A stretch of 64,000 nt of DNA from Tubulanus polymorphus (Eukaryota; Nemertea; Palaeonemertea; Tubulaniformes; Tubulanidae): positions 13,616,501 to 13,680,500 of the forward strand of contig NC_134031.1 in the NCBI RefSeq assembly GCF_964204645.1, in the 5' to 3' direction. The position numbers were made by a program, and so were the translations under genes. The notes under the pieces are model-generated. The model did no database searches, was not told where the DNA came from, and saw only the letters and a program-made list of their open reading frames with translations. This document shows positions 35,673 to 50,600 of the stretch, in pieces. How positions within the stretch are numbered: the stretch's first letter is position 1; every line of letters begins with the position of its first letter.

Positions 35673-38600
35673 TTACTGATCACTATCACCGTCAGTCGTT
35701 TGACTCAGCCAGACTCTTTGCGTTATCACTGTCCTACATAATGGACATTGTTTTACGGGTTCAGCACATTCAGCACAGCAGCACACATGTCCACACATTA
35801 AGAAAACCACATTCGACTGAAAAACAAAGCTATCATGGTTGATAAGCCCACTTGCGATTGGCAGTGTTATGTAGACATACATGGCTTTTGAGCAACTGGC
35901 CCCGGGCGCCTGTTCAGAAGAGTCTTGTCTAAGCAAAAATGCAAAATTGGAATTGAAGACTATTACCTCATTTTCCATACAAATTACACATTCAGTTGTT
36001 ATGCGAGCTGTAATGAGACTTTCAGTGTCAGGTGGCGCAGTAGGTTCAGGGGCACTGGCTCCCTCCTATAAAAGAATAAAGATCCTAATTAGTGCGGTGG
36101 ATGACACAGCTTTCATAGACTTTCATCACAATGGATCATCATATGGTTCATCTACCCTGAAGTGCGATGTTGCCCCATATTCATAATGTAGTTAACATAT
36201 CTATGGAAGCATGCAAGCACATGAAAAACATTGTGAAACTTAAGGTAATCTGATCTCTATAACAGGAGTGCTGCAGGGGTTCACAAGTATTGTAATAGTA
36301 ATTTAGTTTCGATAGCCCCCTTTCCACTGTGAGATACAATGTTCAACAGCGCTTCCAATTAAGTTGGTACCAGAGATGAGAACGCCGACCTATAAAATCC
36401 GCGGTTTTTTTCTTGAGTTACACACGTGAACTAGCTGGCGGCTACAACGTTAGCACTTGTGAGTGCCGAAGGTGAAAAGCTATTTGGGGGGGGGTTTGGG
36501 GGTCCTCCACCATGAAAATTTTAGAAATTTAAAGCGTTTTCCGAGCACTGAGAGTGATCTTGAACCCATGAACGACTATTATATTTTGGAAGGTAATGGC
36601 AAGTTCCAATGTGGCACATCCTCATTCGATGACATTCAGCATCTCATGCATTACGGGTCGAGTAAATTATCGCATGAATTATCGCAGTTAAAATGCGCCC
36701 ATGAGTGCTCACTAAAAATCATCACCCAGTAGTGTATAATATCTGATTCACGACGATAAGTAAAATAGGCATTGAACGCTTTTACGGTTTACCTGATGAT
36801 TTTTGAGGTCATCTTTCCCTGGGGAAAAGTAACATCTGAGCAGCTGATAATAGCTCAGGCAAGGTACCCATTTATTCATGGGTGAGCAAAGGCAATGATG
36901 TGAGCAGATGGCAAGTGTCTTGCCCTAAGACACTACGGTAATGTACAAGGTTCAAACCACAACCTGGCTTCCCAGAGTTTAATGCTCAACCACTCGTCCA
37001 CACTGCTCACACAAGTAGTAGTACATTTAAGTCTCACGATGCCATCCAGGGACAGATCCAAGGGGGTGCAAAGTAATGAACGGAGCATATATACTAAAAA
37101 GGGCAAACTAAGTATTCAGCAACCAAAAGAAGAGTCTCGAACATTTTGAAATTTCAGTGCAATTTCATACAATTTCTAGGTACTCAAGGGACATTAAAGA
37201 GAATATAAGCTAAATCTTGTTCTGTCGACTGCTATCTTATTCATTGTGGGTGGAAAAATTGCCCTGAAAGATAGTGCTATTGTATTTTCATTAAGGGAAC
37301 GGGAGAAGTGCAACTGCCCCTGCCATCAATATTTCAAAACCCTGCAAAGGAGCATTACATTAATGAACATTAGAATGTAATAGTATGTACAAAATACTAA
37401 CTTCCTCTTTGAGTTTGTCAGAGTCCAGATCGTTAAGCTTATTTTCCTTTTTCTCTGTATCAACAAAGTCTCGAATTCGCTGCAGTATGGTTTTGCGTAA
37501 ACCAAGCTCATGAACACCAATCTGAAACAACCAAAAGAGCATATGTTTTTAAGATATCAATGAAATATCAGGAGTAAAAACTCAAGGATACCTTTCCATA
37601 TTTCTGCGGTGAACATTATTATTAACTGGCAGTTCATTGACACACATCAACTAAAACAATTAAGGACCATTGATAATTGGTCCGGGAGCATAGGTCAGCC
37701 TTGCACAACGCAATTGTCACGTAACCTTGCAAGTGAGGGGTAAGTTGGTATCAAGGCAATTGTCAGCGACTGTGTGCGACAAAAGTGTCTGCCAGTTGCA
37801 AGAGCGTGTAGGTCGAAGGGATGCAATCCGCGATTCTAGTTGTTACCGTATTTTCCGCCAAATAAGCCGATTTTCTAGCCTTAGAATTTGCCCCCTTAAA
37901 ATTGGGGTCGGCTTATTCGCCGGTAATATCTTAACCCTGAAAGTTACTTAGCAAATTTATGCCAGCGACTACTCCGAGCAATGCCGTCAGAGTCTGTGTA
38001 CCTCACCTATATGATTGATCGAACCAACAGTCATTAGAGTGAGGATATATATGATACCAGGTAAGTATGATATATTACCAGATAATTTTATTTATCTTAT
38101 GTGTAAATAAATAAAGAGACTTTGTCATAAAACATCTTTGGAGGATAAACTGCCAATGATCGGTCTTGTCATCCTCAGATCGGCAATGTTTTGGTGGGAA
38201 AATGAAAACCTTAACCTGGAACGACGAAAGAAGACTAAGAGCCACTGTTGAATTTGAATAGAAGTTATTCATTTAATTACAAATTAGCACCCGTTATACA
38301 CTATGCACTAAATCATGGATAAATATAATGGATAATAAAGGCATTGAGAAATAATATACACACAAGCACAACAATTCAATGAGATCATGAATAAAGATAG
38401 AAATCGGCGATAAAGGCATCTTGATAATTACTATACATACAAGCACAGAACAATGCACCATAATGGAATTAGCAATACCGGTAGTTTAAAAGCTGTCGAA
38501 TTCAAATCGTCTGATTTCCCGAATAATCGCTCCCAATCATCCGCAGAAACACAGTCATCATCGGATTATTAATCAATTCGTTGAGCGGAATATCATCTTC

Positions 38601-41600
38601 TGCGTCAAACTCATCATCCGCCCAGATGATATCATCCTCTGTACAGTCCAGAGCATTAGAGATACAGCCATTTTTGAACGATTCCTTAACCGTTTCTACT
38701 TTAATTTCGGTCCAGACTTTTAAAACTCATTCGCACATGGTTGCCAACGGAGCGGAGCGCATATTTCCAGCAGGCGTAAATGACTGGTCACCGGACACCA
38801 TCCACTGGTTCCAGCAACAACGTAAATTGTCTTAGAATAGCTTATTTAGTGAAACATCGAGCGGCTGGAGTACAGATGTTAGTCCTCCCGGAATGACCGC
38901 AATATCCGTGTTTGTATTTCGCAGCGCCAATCTAACATGATTGCACAAGTGCGATTTAAACATATTCCACACCAAGGATTTTTCTTTCAGCAACCCCCCT
39001 GGTCGTCTGCACCACACTTCGTTAATCCATTTAACGCACCCAGTATCGTCCATCCAGCCATTCTCCTGGCAGTGTATTATTTCTCCTTTCGGAAATTTTT
39101 CTTTTTCGGAAATGTTTTTCGTTTGAAAACGACCATCGGCGGTAGTTTTGTTACGTCTACCAAACAGCTTAAAACGACGGTAAAACGTTGTTTTTCGTGG
39201 TCAGACGTTTTCACCCACACTGTGTTTTCCCCACGTTGGTTAACAGTTTTATTTGACACCATATCGAAATAAACAGGGGTCGCGTCCATGTTGCCGATTA
39301 TCTGTTTATCACCATTGCGTTTTCTGATGTTAATTATGAATCGCTGAAAATTCATTATCTTGTCGTCGAGATCTAAAATCTTTCGCATATTCGATCACGG
39401 TTACTGGTACTCTAAAATCCTTCGCATATTCTTTGTTCTTTTCTGCCCATTTTATGGCTTGGAGTTGGATCTGCTCCCTGGATACAACCAAACCAATCTG
39501 ACGTTGTTCAGCTGTACACTTGGTGACTTCTTTTTCGAGTTCAGGCCATTTGGGTGGGTTCTTCTGATTGCATTTGATCGTCTTTTTCATGCTTTTTAGA
39601 ACTGTTAAATTCTTCTTCCACTCCCGCACTTGCTTTTCGTTGACGCCAAAGTGTGCAGCAGCGTTAACGTTGGTCGTCTCCATAGCTAGATTTACAACTT
39701 TTAATTTGAAATCTGCATCATATCGCATTCTTTTCTTCGCTGGAGCCATCGTGAGTGTATTGTATGTAAACTGGAACTGATGATCGGCCTTAAAATTTTC
39801 AAATACCGGTATTTATACTTATTTGCTATGAATTAAATTACTGAGTGGAAATTCTGTGCACTGATTGGTTAATTACTGAGAATTTACTAATTTTTGAGAG
39901 ATTTACGAAGTTAGTCATCGCCTTTGTTTTAATAGTGCCGGATCAGTGACAGGCAACTATAGCCTGAGAAATTAACATGGAATTACAGGAGATGCCCGCT
40001 TGGCTATTGAACCTAATTTGACCCGAATTATCGTGATCAAAGTTTTTCGTTGGTTCTTCAATCTGATAACAAAAAATACTGAAAATATACGGTCATGCAC
40101 AAAATAAACAAACTATAATGCATAAAACAGTTTATAAACGGTAAAATGTATCTTATTAATCTTGCGGTAAGATAACAATGTTTCAATATATTGAATTTGA
40201 ATGAAAAAGTTATGATTCCTGCACTGACACTGAAGAAGGCAACCTCGCCGAAATATTTGTCAATGGAGCGATCTAAGAAGAAACGACCACCAGCTGAGAA
40301 GACCAGCAAGGGCGGAGGACGCCCTGAGCGACATCAGCAACCCGGGATGTCGCCGAAAAACTACTACAGGGCTCTTCAAGTGGCGCACCACCTTGCCCAG
40401 TTGAGCTCTGGTCCCAAAGCGATTGGGAGGAAGAAGGACCATCTGAAGATGTTCCTGCGGCCGGCGGCTTGCACCGAAGCAGTAACGGTGCAGCTGCACG
40501 CTGCCGCGGACGTCTGGATGGAGACAGTCTTGAAAGAGCTGACCATTCATTATGCCGGCACATTTGTAGGGCTTATGAGTGATCCTCTGCCGGACTGTCT
40601 GTCAGCACAGGATGTCGCCCTGACATGGGCCCGTAAGAATTTCGGCTCCCGTTTGAGCCCCGGAACGGCCGAGTCGGCTTAATTGCCAGAAAATACGGTA
40701 CATGGTTACTAAAAATGGCATCAGACAACAGAAAGATAGAACTTTTCGAATTCCTGGCAATTACAAGGGAAAAGTGGGTTTCTTACACTCAGAACAAACA
40801 TAAAAACTTGCTCGTTGCTTTCTTCTGCGATTTCTACTACAGTGAATTCACTACTGTAAATTCTAATACAGGTTTCTTCTGCGATTTAGTGATAGGCTAA
40901 TTAGTAGTACTCAAGACTTAAATCTAAAAGACTGGTCTTAATGGTCGAAGCAATATGAATACAAATGAGATAAAATTCCCGATAACAAATTTTGCGAATC
41001 CTTGAGAAAAATGATTTCTAAAGGTCTCTCATTACCATTGCAAGTTCCTATCCGATTATTTCTGAAAAAATTGCATCGCTCTCAGTCACAAGAGTGCATA
41101 GGTCTCATGTGCGAGTCATTGCAGCGGGCCTCGCTGGCAGTTGCAACCCGTCGCTGGCATTCGTAATGTAGCGATAGTCGCTATCGGTCACAGTGAATCG
41201 CGTAGCAGCGAGTCACAAGCCGTCGCAAGGCCGACTTAGAAATTAAAAGCATTTTCCGAGCACTTAGAGCGATCTTGAACGCATGAACGACTATTATATT
41301 TTGGAAGGTAATGGCTATTTCACATGTGGCACATCCTCATTCGATGACAATCAGCATCTCATGCATAATGGGTCGAGCCCTGAATTATTGTATCTAAAAT
41401 GCGCCGATGAATGATCACTAAAATCATCACAGTGTATAATATCTGAAGAAACGTACGCTAGCGGCAGCAGTTGTAGGCCAATATACATTGCTACTGTTGC
41501 TGCGCGAGCGCATCTGCAAGCGATCGATAAAATACATACACATCATGGTAGATACAAATCAGTGTTGCAATGAATACGCATTAAAATGCAATACGCAACA

Positions 41601-44600
41601 ATAAGTAAAACAGACGCTGAACGCTTTTACAGTTCACCCGATTACCAATACGCCAGGCCAGCTGAGACCATCATCCTATACTTAAACATCATTTTTGGAC
41701 TATTTGGAAAATTATATTTTTCAATACCGAAATTAAAGGCTTTCAAGGATATTGTCTGGCAACCTTTCAAATTCAAAGACTCCAACTGACTTCCCCAGCA
41801 GACTAGGGTTCCAGGGACACCATGCTCACTTGGGAAGTGGTTTCAAATGCTCAACAATCTAACAATTTCAATATTCAACATTCCCTGGTGACCATATACA
41901 AAAACCAATGATCTTGAAACTCACCACAATCATAGAACATGTCAGCAGCTACAATTTTGTAACCGATTGTGATAACGAAATGCTTCCTTACCAATTTAAT
42001 ATGGAGATATTATTCTACTATTCAACACCCCCTGGTGACCCTATGCAAAACCCTATGACCTTGAAACTCACCACAATCATAGAACATGTCATAAACTAAA
42101 ACTTTGCAATTGATCATGGTAACAAAATATGCCTAGGTACCAATATAATAAGGAAATACAAAGTTATTGTACAATTCAACGCCCCTTGGTGGCCATATAC
42201 AAAAACCAATGACCTTGAAACTCAACATAATCATAGAACATGGTATGAGCTAAAACTTTCCAATTGATTGTGGTAACAAAATATGCTTAGGTGTCAATAT
42301 AATGAGGAAAAACGTTTTTCCACCTACAAATGAGTACTGTTGACACCAAGATGGCCGCCAATCGTGTGAATATATGCTGATCAAAAATACCTGTCTCATG
42401 TATTAAAGATCCCTTTCCATGGAATACCCATCACAAATTGCAATGAAAAATGGCAAACCAGTAGGAAGCTACAGGACCCAGAATATTGACCAAAATTGTC
42501 ATTTTTGCGTACAAAAAAGGTCATAGGATGGCCATCTTGAGTCCGATTGACCCAATTTTCTTATGCTGGCAATTTTCTTATTTTCTTATGGTATAAAATA
42601 CATACGAAAGATCAAGGTAATTGATCAATGCGTCTTCAAAATTTCCCTCAATAACTTCAAAAATGTGTAAAAAGTGCTGATATTGGCGAGCAACAATGGC
42701 TGCCATTCAGCCATCTTGATTTTGACAGGGCCAGTTTTGGGCTGAAGATGTGTCTAGGCTAGATACATGTGTAACCCAAGTATCAAGACATTACATCGAT
42801 AGCGTGTCTTTAGAACTTTCCAAAATAACTGGATTCCGTCCCACCGCGAAGGAAAAGTGAGCGCAATAGCCCACTGGGACTAAAGTACCAAGTGGGCTAA
42901 AAACAAGGAATCTAATCCCGCTACCGACCCTTGGTGCAAGGCGCCCGTTCACACCAAGTGATGTAGTCATTTGCATATCAATTCACCTTGTAAAATGAAT
43001 TTATCTGAACAAATCATTGATGAAATATTATTATTAAATCTTTTTTAATATTATTGTGATCAACTTCTATCACCATTCAACCTAATATAATGTGAAATAA
43101 TCCTGAATACAAAGTTACCGGAACTACTTGGAAGGCACTTGGAAGTAGAGCGCATGTGCGAAGAGGTGGAAATACACGTGTAGTAGCTCCAGTTATTTCT
43201 GACGTTTCGCTTGGATAATAGTGATAACGTATTAATTTAACATAACGAATCAACTAATGAAAGTCCATAGATTGCGTCAGTAACCGAGAAGTAACCGTAG
43301 AATGAACAATATTCGAGTAACGAGTCATCGAAGTGTACGCCAGCCGAGTTTGTTTACAAACAAAAACGACCTTGACAACCGATGTGGAGAAGGCAACTAC
43401 ATAAACAAAATCAATCCTCGCAAAATAGTGCCTGGTCAAATTGCGCAGAAAAAATGCGGTTTTGAACTACAACAGTCCTGAATTATACATTAAATCAACA
43501 GCTACAATATAGACACTGATGACGAGTGTTGGGAGTAGCCTGGATTTACAAGAAGATGCAACGGTTATTGTCGATTTGGACGTATCACTCAGCAACCAAG
43601 GTGTGTTAACCGCCGCATGGGAAAACCAGAATAATACGGAAATAAACTGTGGAACCGCGGTAGATATGACTGAAAACTATGAGACATACACCACACCATG
43701 ACATATTCCAACGCGATCAGTGACGCGGTCAGTAACTCGGTCAGTAAGCGACACAAATGTTTTGCACAATACTAACCAAGCGTTTCTTAATAACCTAACT
43801 AACAACACTACTAACAACTTAAACTACCACAAATTACCCACCGATACTGGTACTGGTACTACAAGGAGAGATGCAGAACAAAATCACTTCGGAAATCTTA
43901 GATCCCCATCGCGAATCAGACTGTTCAGTTGAACACTACTCTGTTGAAGAATTTCCTCTAAAAGAACATGATGTAGGCCTACCAAAACCCCAACGAGCGA
44001 GATACCAGTTAGCAAGAACTAGCCGTTTATTTCGATCACCAGAAGACGATCCACCCGCCACAGTTGAAAATATAGTCACACCATGGTCTGGGAGAAAGTT
44101 ACCAGTACCTACCTATCATGAAAATTTCTAAAGTGAAATGTCTTGATACGGACCCGTCAGATGTAGAATACCCGATAGAGACAATAACAGAAAAGCAAAC
44201 AAACAACAAACGTAAAATCAATACTGATTCCCCTCAAACCTATACAAATGTTGCCGGTTTTCTTAGGCCTGTTGATATGGCCTGTATTAAAGAAGTTGTA
44301 AAAGAAGCCATGAGTGAAGTTGCCAACCAGAAAGTCGACAAAGAGGATTTCAGTCAACTGGTAGCAGAATTTGCGAAACTAAATACTCGAGTAGAAACTA
44401 TATTGGAACTGGTGAAACAATCCATGATACGGCGAAAATCATGAAGGAAGAGATTGAAACCAACATCTTGAATGAAGTTGAAAGTGACCTTGCCAAAATA
44501 AAAACAAGTATTTTCGAAACGAGGGAGAGGAGAACGCACTTAATCTTATACAATATTCCTGAATGTCAAGACGATGACTGGAAAGCAAGGTTTATCCATG

Positions 44601-47600
44601 ACAGCGATGAAGTAGAAAAATTCTTAACTATTACGTTGGGTGCATCAGTTTCTAAACCGAAACACATAATACGCCTTGGCAAAACTAAAAAATTGAACGG
44701 ACTAGCAAGACCAATCCGGGTTATCATGGTGCGAGAATGGGAGAAAGACTTGTGTTTAGAACGATATATCAACGAAGTGAAATTTGGACGAGAAAAGTTA
44801 GACGGAATATCGATGAGTGAGAACAAAACTCGTATTGAGATGCAAAAATACAAGGAATTAAATCAGTCCTTAGAGAAGACCAAGAAAAATGGTGAAACTG
44901 ACCTTGTGATTAGAGATAATTGAATTGTGAAGAAGAAAAAGAATTACTTTCAACAATCGGGACACAAACCAACCAATCAAAGTCTGTGTCCCAAAAACTT
45001 ATCATAATTTAGAAGCAGATGGAAATTCAATATCAAGAAAAAAATCAGTTATTATAGAAACAGCCTTAAATCATAATCAAAATGCTAATGGAATGATTCA
45101 AATCAACTCTTTAAACTGTCTATTCACAAATGTCGATCAACTCTTCAATAAATTTGACGAATTCTAACTGCTAGTTAATCAACAAATGCCCCAAATCATA
45201 GGAGTATGTGAAGTTAAACCGAAAAATCAACGGAGATATAGAGCTGATGAAAACATATTGAAACTAGATGGCTATGATTGTTTTACAAATTTTTCCTCTA
45301 ACGAAGAAGGACATGGGATATGTTTATACATTAAAACTAACTTAAGTCCAGTGAAATATTCAACTAAACAGACCAATTAATTTACAGAAAACGTCTGGGC
45401 AAGAATTAATGTCGGTGATAAAAGATCATTATACATCGGTTGTATTTATCGAAGTCCGAACTCCAGCAAAGATAACAATGACAATCTAATGAACTTGTTA
45501 GATGATATATGGCGATGGAATGGTGAAGTTCTTTTCTTTGGTGATTTCAACTACGGCGAGATTGACTGGACAAATCTCACGTGTGCTAAGCCAAACACTC
45601 ATCCAGCATCACAATTTCTAGAGAGTAGCCTTGATGCATTCTTGATTCAACATCAACTTCAACTATCGCGTTTTAGAGCCGATAACAGACCCAGTAATTT
45701 GGATTTGATATTTACTAACACAGACGAGAAAGTCAAAAACATCTGTCACAATGCAGGTCTAGGAAGAAGTGACCACAATTTAATTTCATTCGAATATGAA
45801 ACAGAAACTATATATGACAGATCACTCTACAGGAGAGTTCAGTATTCGAAAGGTGATTACAAGAAACTGTGCGAATTAATGTCTGTTGATTGGGATGAGT
45901 TATTTAATGGTAAAAATCCTGAAGAATGTTGGCTGATCTTTAAGAAAAAATTAAATGCTGCTATAGAGATATGTATCCCAACTATCAAAATTAACAGAGA
46001 TAAAAAACCAAGACCGCTTTGGATGACAAAGTGTACACTTAACTCTGTAAAAGCAAAAACCAAAGCATGGAAAAAATTCCTGAAAACTAGAAGCGACCAA
46101 GACTACAGCATCTACATTGAGGCGAGAAAAAGATCACGATCAGATGTGAGAAAAGCAAAAAGAGATATAGAAATTAATATTGCTAATTCTGTGAAGAGTA
46201 ATCCGAAAGTATTCTGGCAGTATGCCAAATCAAAAATGTCCTCTAACAATGATATACCATATTTAATTGTTCCCGATGATGGAAATCGCTATACTGAATC
46301 AGACGAAGAAAAAGCGGAAGTTTTGTCAGAGTTTTTCTCATCCGTTTTTACTCATGAAGAGGCTGACAATATATGCGCCTGCGGATGTGTTAGAGTTTTG
46401 TGTTTATTGCCGAGTCACTGTGCTATATATAGACTCGCTCAGGTGATTACTAACACACACAGCCATACTGTAACCTATATTCGCACACACGCGGCTGACT
46501 GCTGACGCGCGTATATACAAATGTACTAGCGACGCAGTATTAGATTGGCCGTAATTTCATAAGTCAGAATACCTCCATCCACAAAATGTCAAAAATATAC
46601 AAACATACACGGACTATTTCTCTCTAGAAATAAATAAAATACCGGCTATGATTTTTTTCTTAAATGACTTGGAAGACCCACTACGAACTCTGTCATTGGT
46701 ATCGTCATACTTGCTAGTTCAGAATTGCAACTGAATTGAATAGCGTACTCGCTTATATTCGTATCAACGAACAAATTATAAGCAAACGTACGATACCTTA
46801 TCGAATAAAATGTTCGCCATTTTGTCTTGGGTTTCACATTAGGCTTTCCCAATGGGCTTTCCCAATTACATCAGAGGCGCCGAAATTCCCGGAATTTCCC
46901 GTATATCCCACAAACAGCCAATCACATTCATTGTAGCTCAGATTACAAGGTCAACTCAAATAAATAGAAGCGAGGAAATTTAGGGGGTTTATAAAGTGAG
47001 GGCCTGTAGGCCGAAAAGTACATTGAGATCAGTCAAACTAAAAACGGCAACACTTCCAGGAAGGATTGAACTTTTATATATTTCAATTGCAAGCATTAAA
47101 ATTGTCATATATAAAAACGTGCCATTACTTAGTGCTAAAAAGCAGGGTTTTTGCGTGTTTTTCAAGAATAAGTCCCCTAAAAATAACTCGATCACTATGA
47201 AATTTTTGTGGGCTCGAGAACTCATTAAGCCAAACCATGAAACCAAAAATCAACACAATCGGTTCAACAGCCAATGTTTGTGCCTTGTTGACACACCGGT
47301 ACTCTATTCATTTTCAATGAAAATTGCTTCATCAGACCGTTTGCATAGGCAAACCCACGGTTCGCCAAAAATATGAATGTGAACAAATCAGCTGGTCCAG
47401 ATAACATACATCCGCCAGTAAAATATGAAGCGAGAAATGAGATTTGTAAACCATTAACCATTATCTTTCAGAAGTCACTAGAATCTGGCATAATTCCTTC
47501 TGACTGGAAACTGGGATCTATATCCCCATTATTTAAAAAGGGTGACAAAGATGTAGCAAAAAACTGTTCGATGTTATCGAAATGAATGGAAAATATTACG

Positions 47601-50600
47601 TGATGAAATCATGTATCACCTAGAGACAAACAATCTGCTATCAAATAGTCAACATGGTTTTCGTTCTGGAAGATCTACTTTAAGCAATTTGCTCGAAACG
47701 CTTGATGACTGGACTGTAGCGCTTGATGAAGGCAATTCCGTTGATTGCATTTATTTAGACTTTGAGAAAGCTTTCAACACGGTTCCAAACCGTCGATTGA
47801 TTCTGAAACTGAATGCTTACGGAATCTGCGGGAAAATCGCTGAGTGGATTAAATCGTTTTTAAGTAATCGGAAACAGTGTGTTCGTGTCAACGATAGTTT
47901 TTCAAATTGGAGACCTGTGATAAGCGGAGTTCCTCAAGGAAGCGTGCTCGGTCCGATGCTTTTCGTAATTTACATAGATGACTTACCTGCAATTATTACC
48001 ACTCCAGTGAAACTTTTTGCGGATGATACGAAATTATACAAAGTTATCAAGTCTTTAGACGACTGTAATGATCTACAGCATCGTCTTGATAGCGCAATGA
48101 GTTGGTCGGATGAGTGGAAATTAAAATTCCACCCTGATAAGGCAAATAGGTTACGAATTGGATGCATTGAACCGACTTTCAACTATGAACTTCAGGGTAG
48201 TGTCATCAAAACATTGGAATACGAACGCGATTTAGGAATAACAATTGATGATAAATTGAATTTCAAACGTCATGTGAACGACGTCGTTCTGAAAGCTAAT
48301 AGGGTGCTATACACCATTAAAAAAAAACCATCAATGTTCGTGATAGCTAAGCGTTTGTGTTGCTGTACAAATCACAGGTTAGACCAATTCTGGAGTACAA
48401 CAATCCAGTGTGGTCTAATATTTCTCTGTCAGAAACCGATAAATTAGAGAGTATTCAAAGAAGAGCGACGAGAATGATTGTGAATGTAAAAAACTTGCCG
48501 TATGAAGAAAGATTAAAATATCTTAAAATTCCGAGTCTCACTTATAGACGATTACGCTATGACATGATCGAGACATTCAAACTAGTAACTAACGTATATT
48601 CCACCGATAATGATATTATCATGTTAGATGCTAGATGCCGTTTCACCAGAGGTCATCCTTGCAAGTTGGAAAAAAGACGATGCCGCAAGAACATTAGACT
48701 GAAATATTTTACAAATAGAATTATCAATTACTGGAACAGTCTGCCGACAGAAGTTGTGGAAGCACCATCTGTGAATTCGTTCAAGGCTTGGCTGGACGAT
48801 AATTGGAAAGACTATGAACCAAAAACTAACTACAAACTATACAGACGCTAATGATACCTCGGCAAATGTGCTTTAACTTTAAAATCTAACAACTGTGTAA
48901 ACAGTGTTAAGATCGCCAAAGCGGTCCATCACTTAATGTTACTGTTACTGTTACTGTTACTTTTGCAGCGTATTTAACCCCATTTATCGGATCTTTCGTT
49001 AATTCAATGAAAGTAAAAACGGTATGCTTCGGTTCGCGATAAACATACACGACACAATGCTGACACGCCAGTAATAGTCTCTCATTCCTCGAGAGCTAAA
49101 AATCTATATGCCCTCTGTAATGCATAATTAATTTAATTGAAAATTAAACTAGAAAAAAATCTAGCAACAAGAGGCCCATGGGCCTTGAAGCATTGGTAGA
49201 TTATACTGTGGTATTAAGTGGTTATAATGTTTTACATCTGCCGGCAAATCTTCTATGACGATGTTGATTAGGAGGACCACAGACTTAAAGGTCTATTTGT
49301 CTAGTACAATTTTATTCCTGAAAATGAATTTATTTTCTGCCGAACAATTTAGCCAAGGCTATTTGTACTGTTACACCTCATTAATGCGATTCTGTTAAAA
49401 AGACGAAAATAGTTTATTCTGATGTTTTCCATCATGTCCCAGCCAAGATATTTATATCAATCAAGATTTGGATACAAATACCAATTTTTACGCATGAACT
49501 GTTAGGCCCCACCGAATAATGAAAACAAAAACAGAACGATTTTTCTGAATGCAATTGCAAGACCCTCTGATCTTAGAGCTCCAAGCTCTGGTGCATGTAC
49601 GCATGCAAAACGTCGCAGAGAGCGATGGTGTCACTGAGGCCTGCTGATGATTGTTTGTTTGTCTTTTTGTTTGTTTGGCTTTACGTACGTCGTTTGGATC
49701 TTGGTTTCCCAAGACTATTCCTATTGGATTGTTCATTTAACCTCATGGCGGTACGGCCTTTGAAGTGTTGCCCGCACACTGTTCGCAGCCAGCAGGACTC
49801 GAACCCACTTGTAACTCAGCATTGATTGGATACAACAGCACGCCTTATCTCACTGAGCTACTGAGGCCGCTCAATTCAATTCCAAAAAAACTACAGCAGC
49901 GGCAAATAACCATCGCAATATTACAATTTACGACAAACAACACGTAAATTAAATCACTATTGTTTAACGCATGGAAAAGATAATAAAAGGTATTTTTTCC
50001 CGGCGCGCATTACAAAGCGAATCTCTGCCGAGTGCGTAAGAGGGTGCTGCCGCCTTATGATTGCGCAGCAGGCGGGTAGGGCATCCTAAAAACAAAACTT
50101 ATATTAGAATATAGCCGAATCGAATTTTACAATGTCAGTCAACTGATTGATAATAAAACATGGTTGTTCTCGGCGTACTTAACAATGATATTTTCCTCCA
50201 ATAAACAACTCTGATAAAATTGTGTCATCATGAAATGGTTTTAACTTTAGTAAAGGCGTTCCCGCACGATCACATACGGGTTTCAGTCACAAGTAGGCTG
50301 CCGTTCCACTGCTCTAGAAATATGTATTCTGACAATGAGAATTAATCCTTAATAATCCCATGGATACTGATAGTTGGAATAACAGTGATATCCAAACACT
50401 GTGATATTTATAAACCGGAGGTACATAATTTTATGTTTTTCTATTCAGAAGAGGCTGTTCCCCATTCTTTACTGCCAATGTTAATGCGGACATATCGCTA
50501 CGCGATTGTTTAACCCACTCTCATCTACCAGATAATGAACGAGAAAAATGCGATCAAATAACTTTTTGGACCATTAAATCAGAAATCTGGCGACGCTATG

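Larger units (their letters stand above)
37846..40698 (-). mobile_element. pogo-like DNA transposon, 2,853 bp
   Basis: Starts CCGTATTTTCCGCCAAATAA at 37846 and ends with the near complement at 40698 (about 26 bp inverted ends, a few mismatches), with TA on both sides (37844-37845, 40699-40700), as expected of Tc1/mariner-pogo insertions. It lies within an older MITE copy. It holds a decayed transposase on the minus strand and an unrelated GC-rich frame on the plus strand. Confidence 0.85.
43100..48965 (+). mobile_element. CR1-like non-LTR retrotransposon (LINE), decayed
   Basis: Two-gene LINE in an intron of the LRSAM1-like gene, in antisense orientation to it. ORF1 lies in pieces from about 43519 to 44923, ORF2 from about 45186 to 48851 (endonuclease then reverse transcriptase), and the 3' end is a short (TTACTG)n tail at about 48938-48960, as in CR1/L2-type elements. 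About 1 kb of unrelated sequence at 46370-47372 interrupts ORF2. The 5' border is not certain. Confidence 0.88.

Noticed and set aside
40260-40563. Two minus-strand frames of 96 codons
   Set aside because: Shadows of the GC-rich plus-strand frame 40191-40682.
49786-49874. Functional tRNA gene
   Set aside because: A and B boxes are good, but no complete cloverleaf or clear anticodon arm can be folded; a SINE head fits better.
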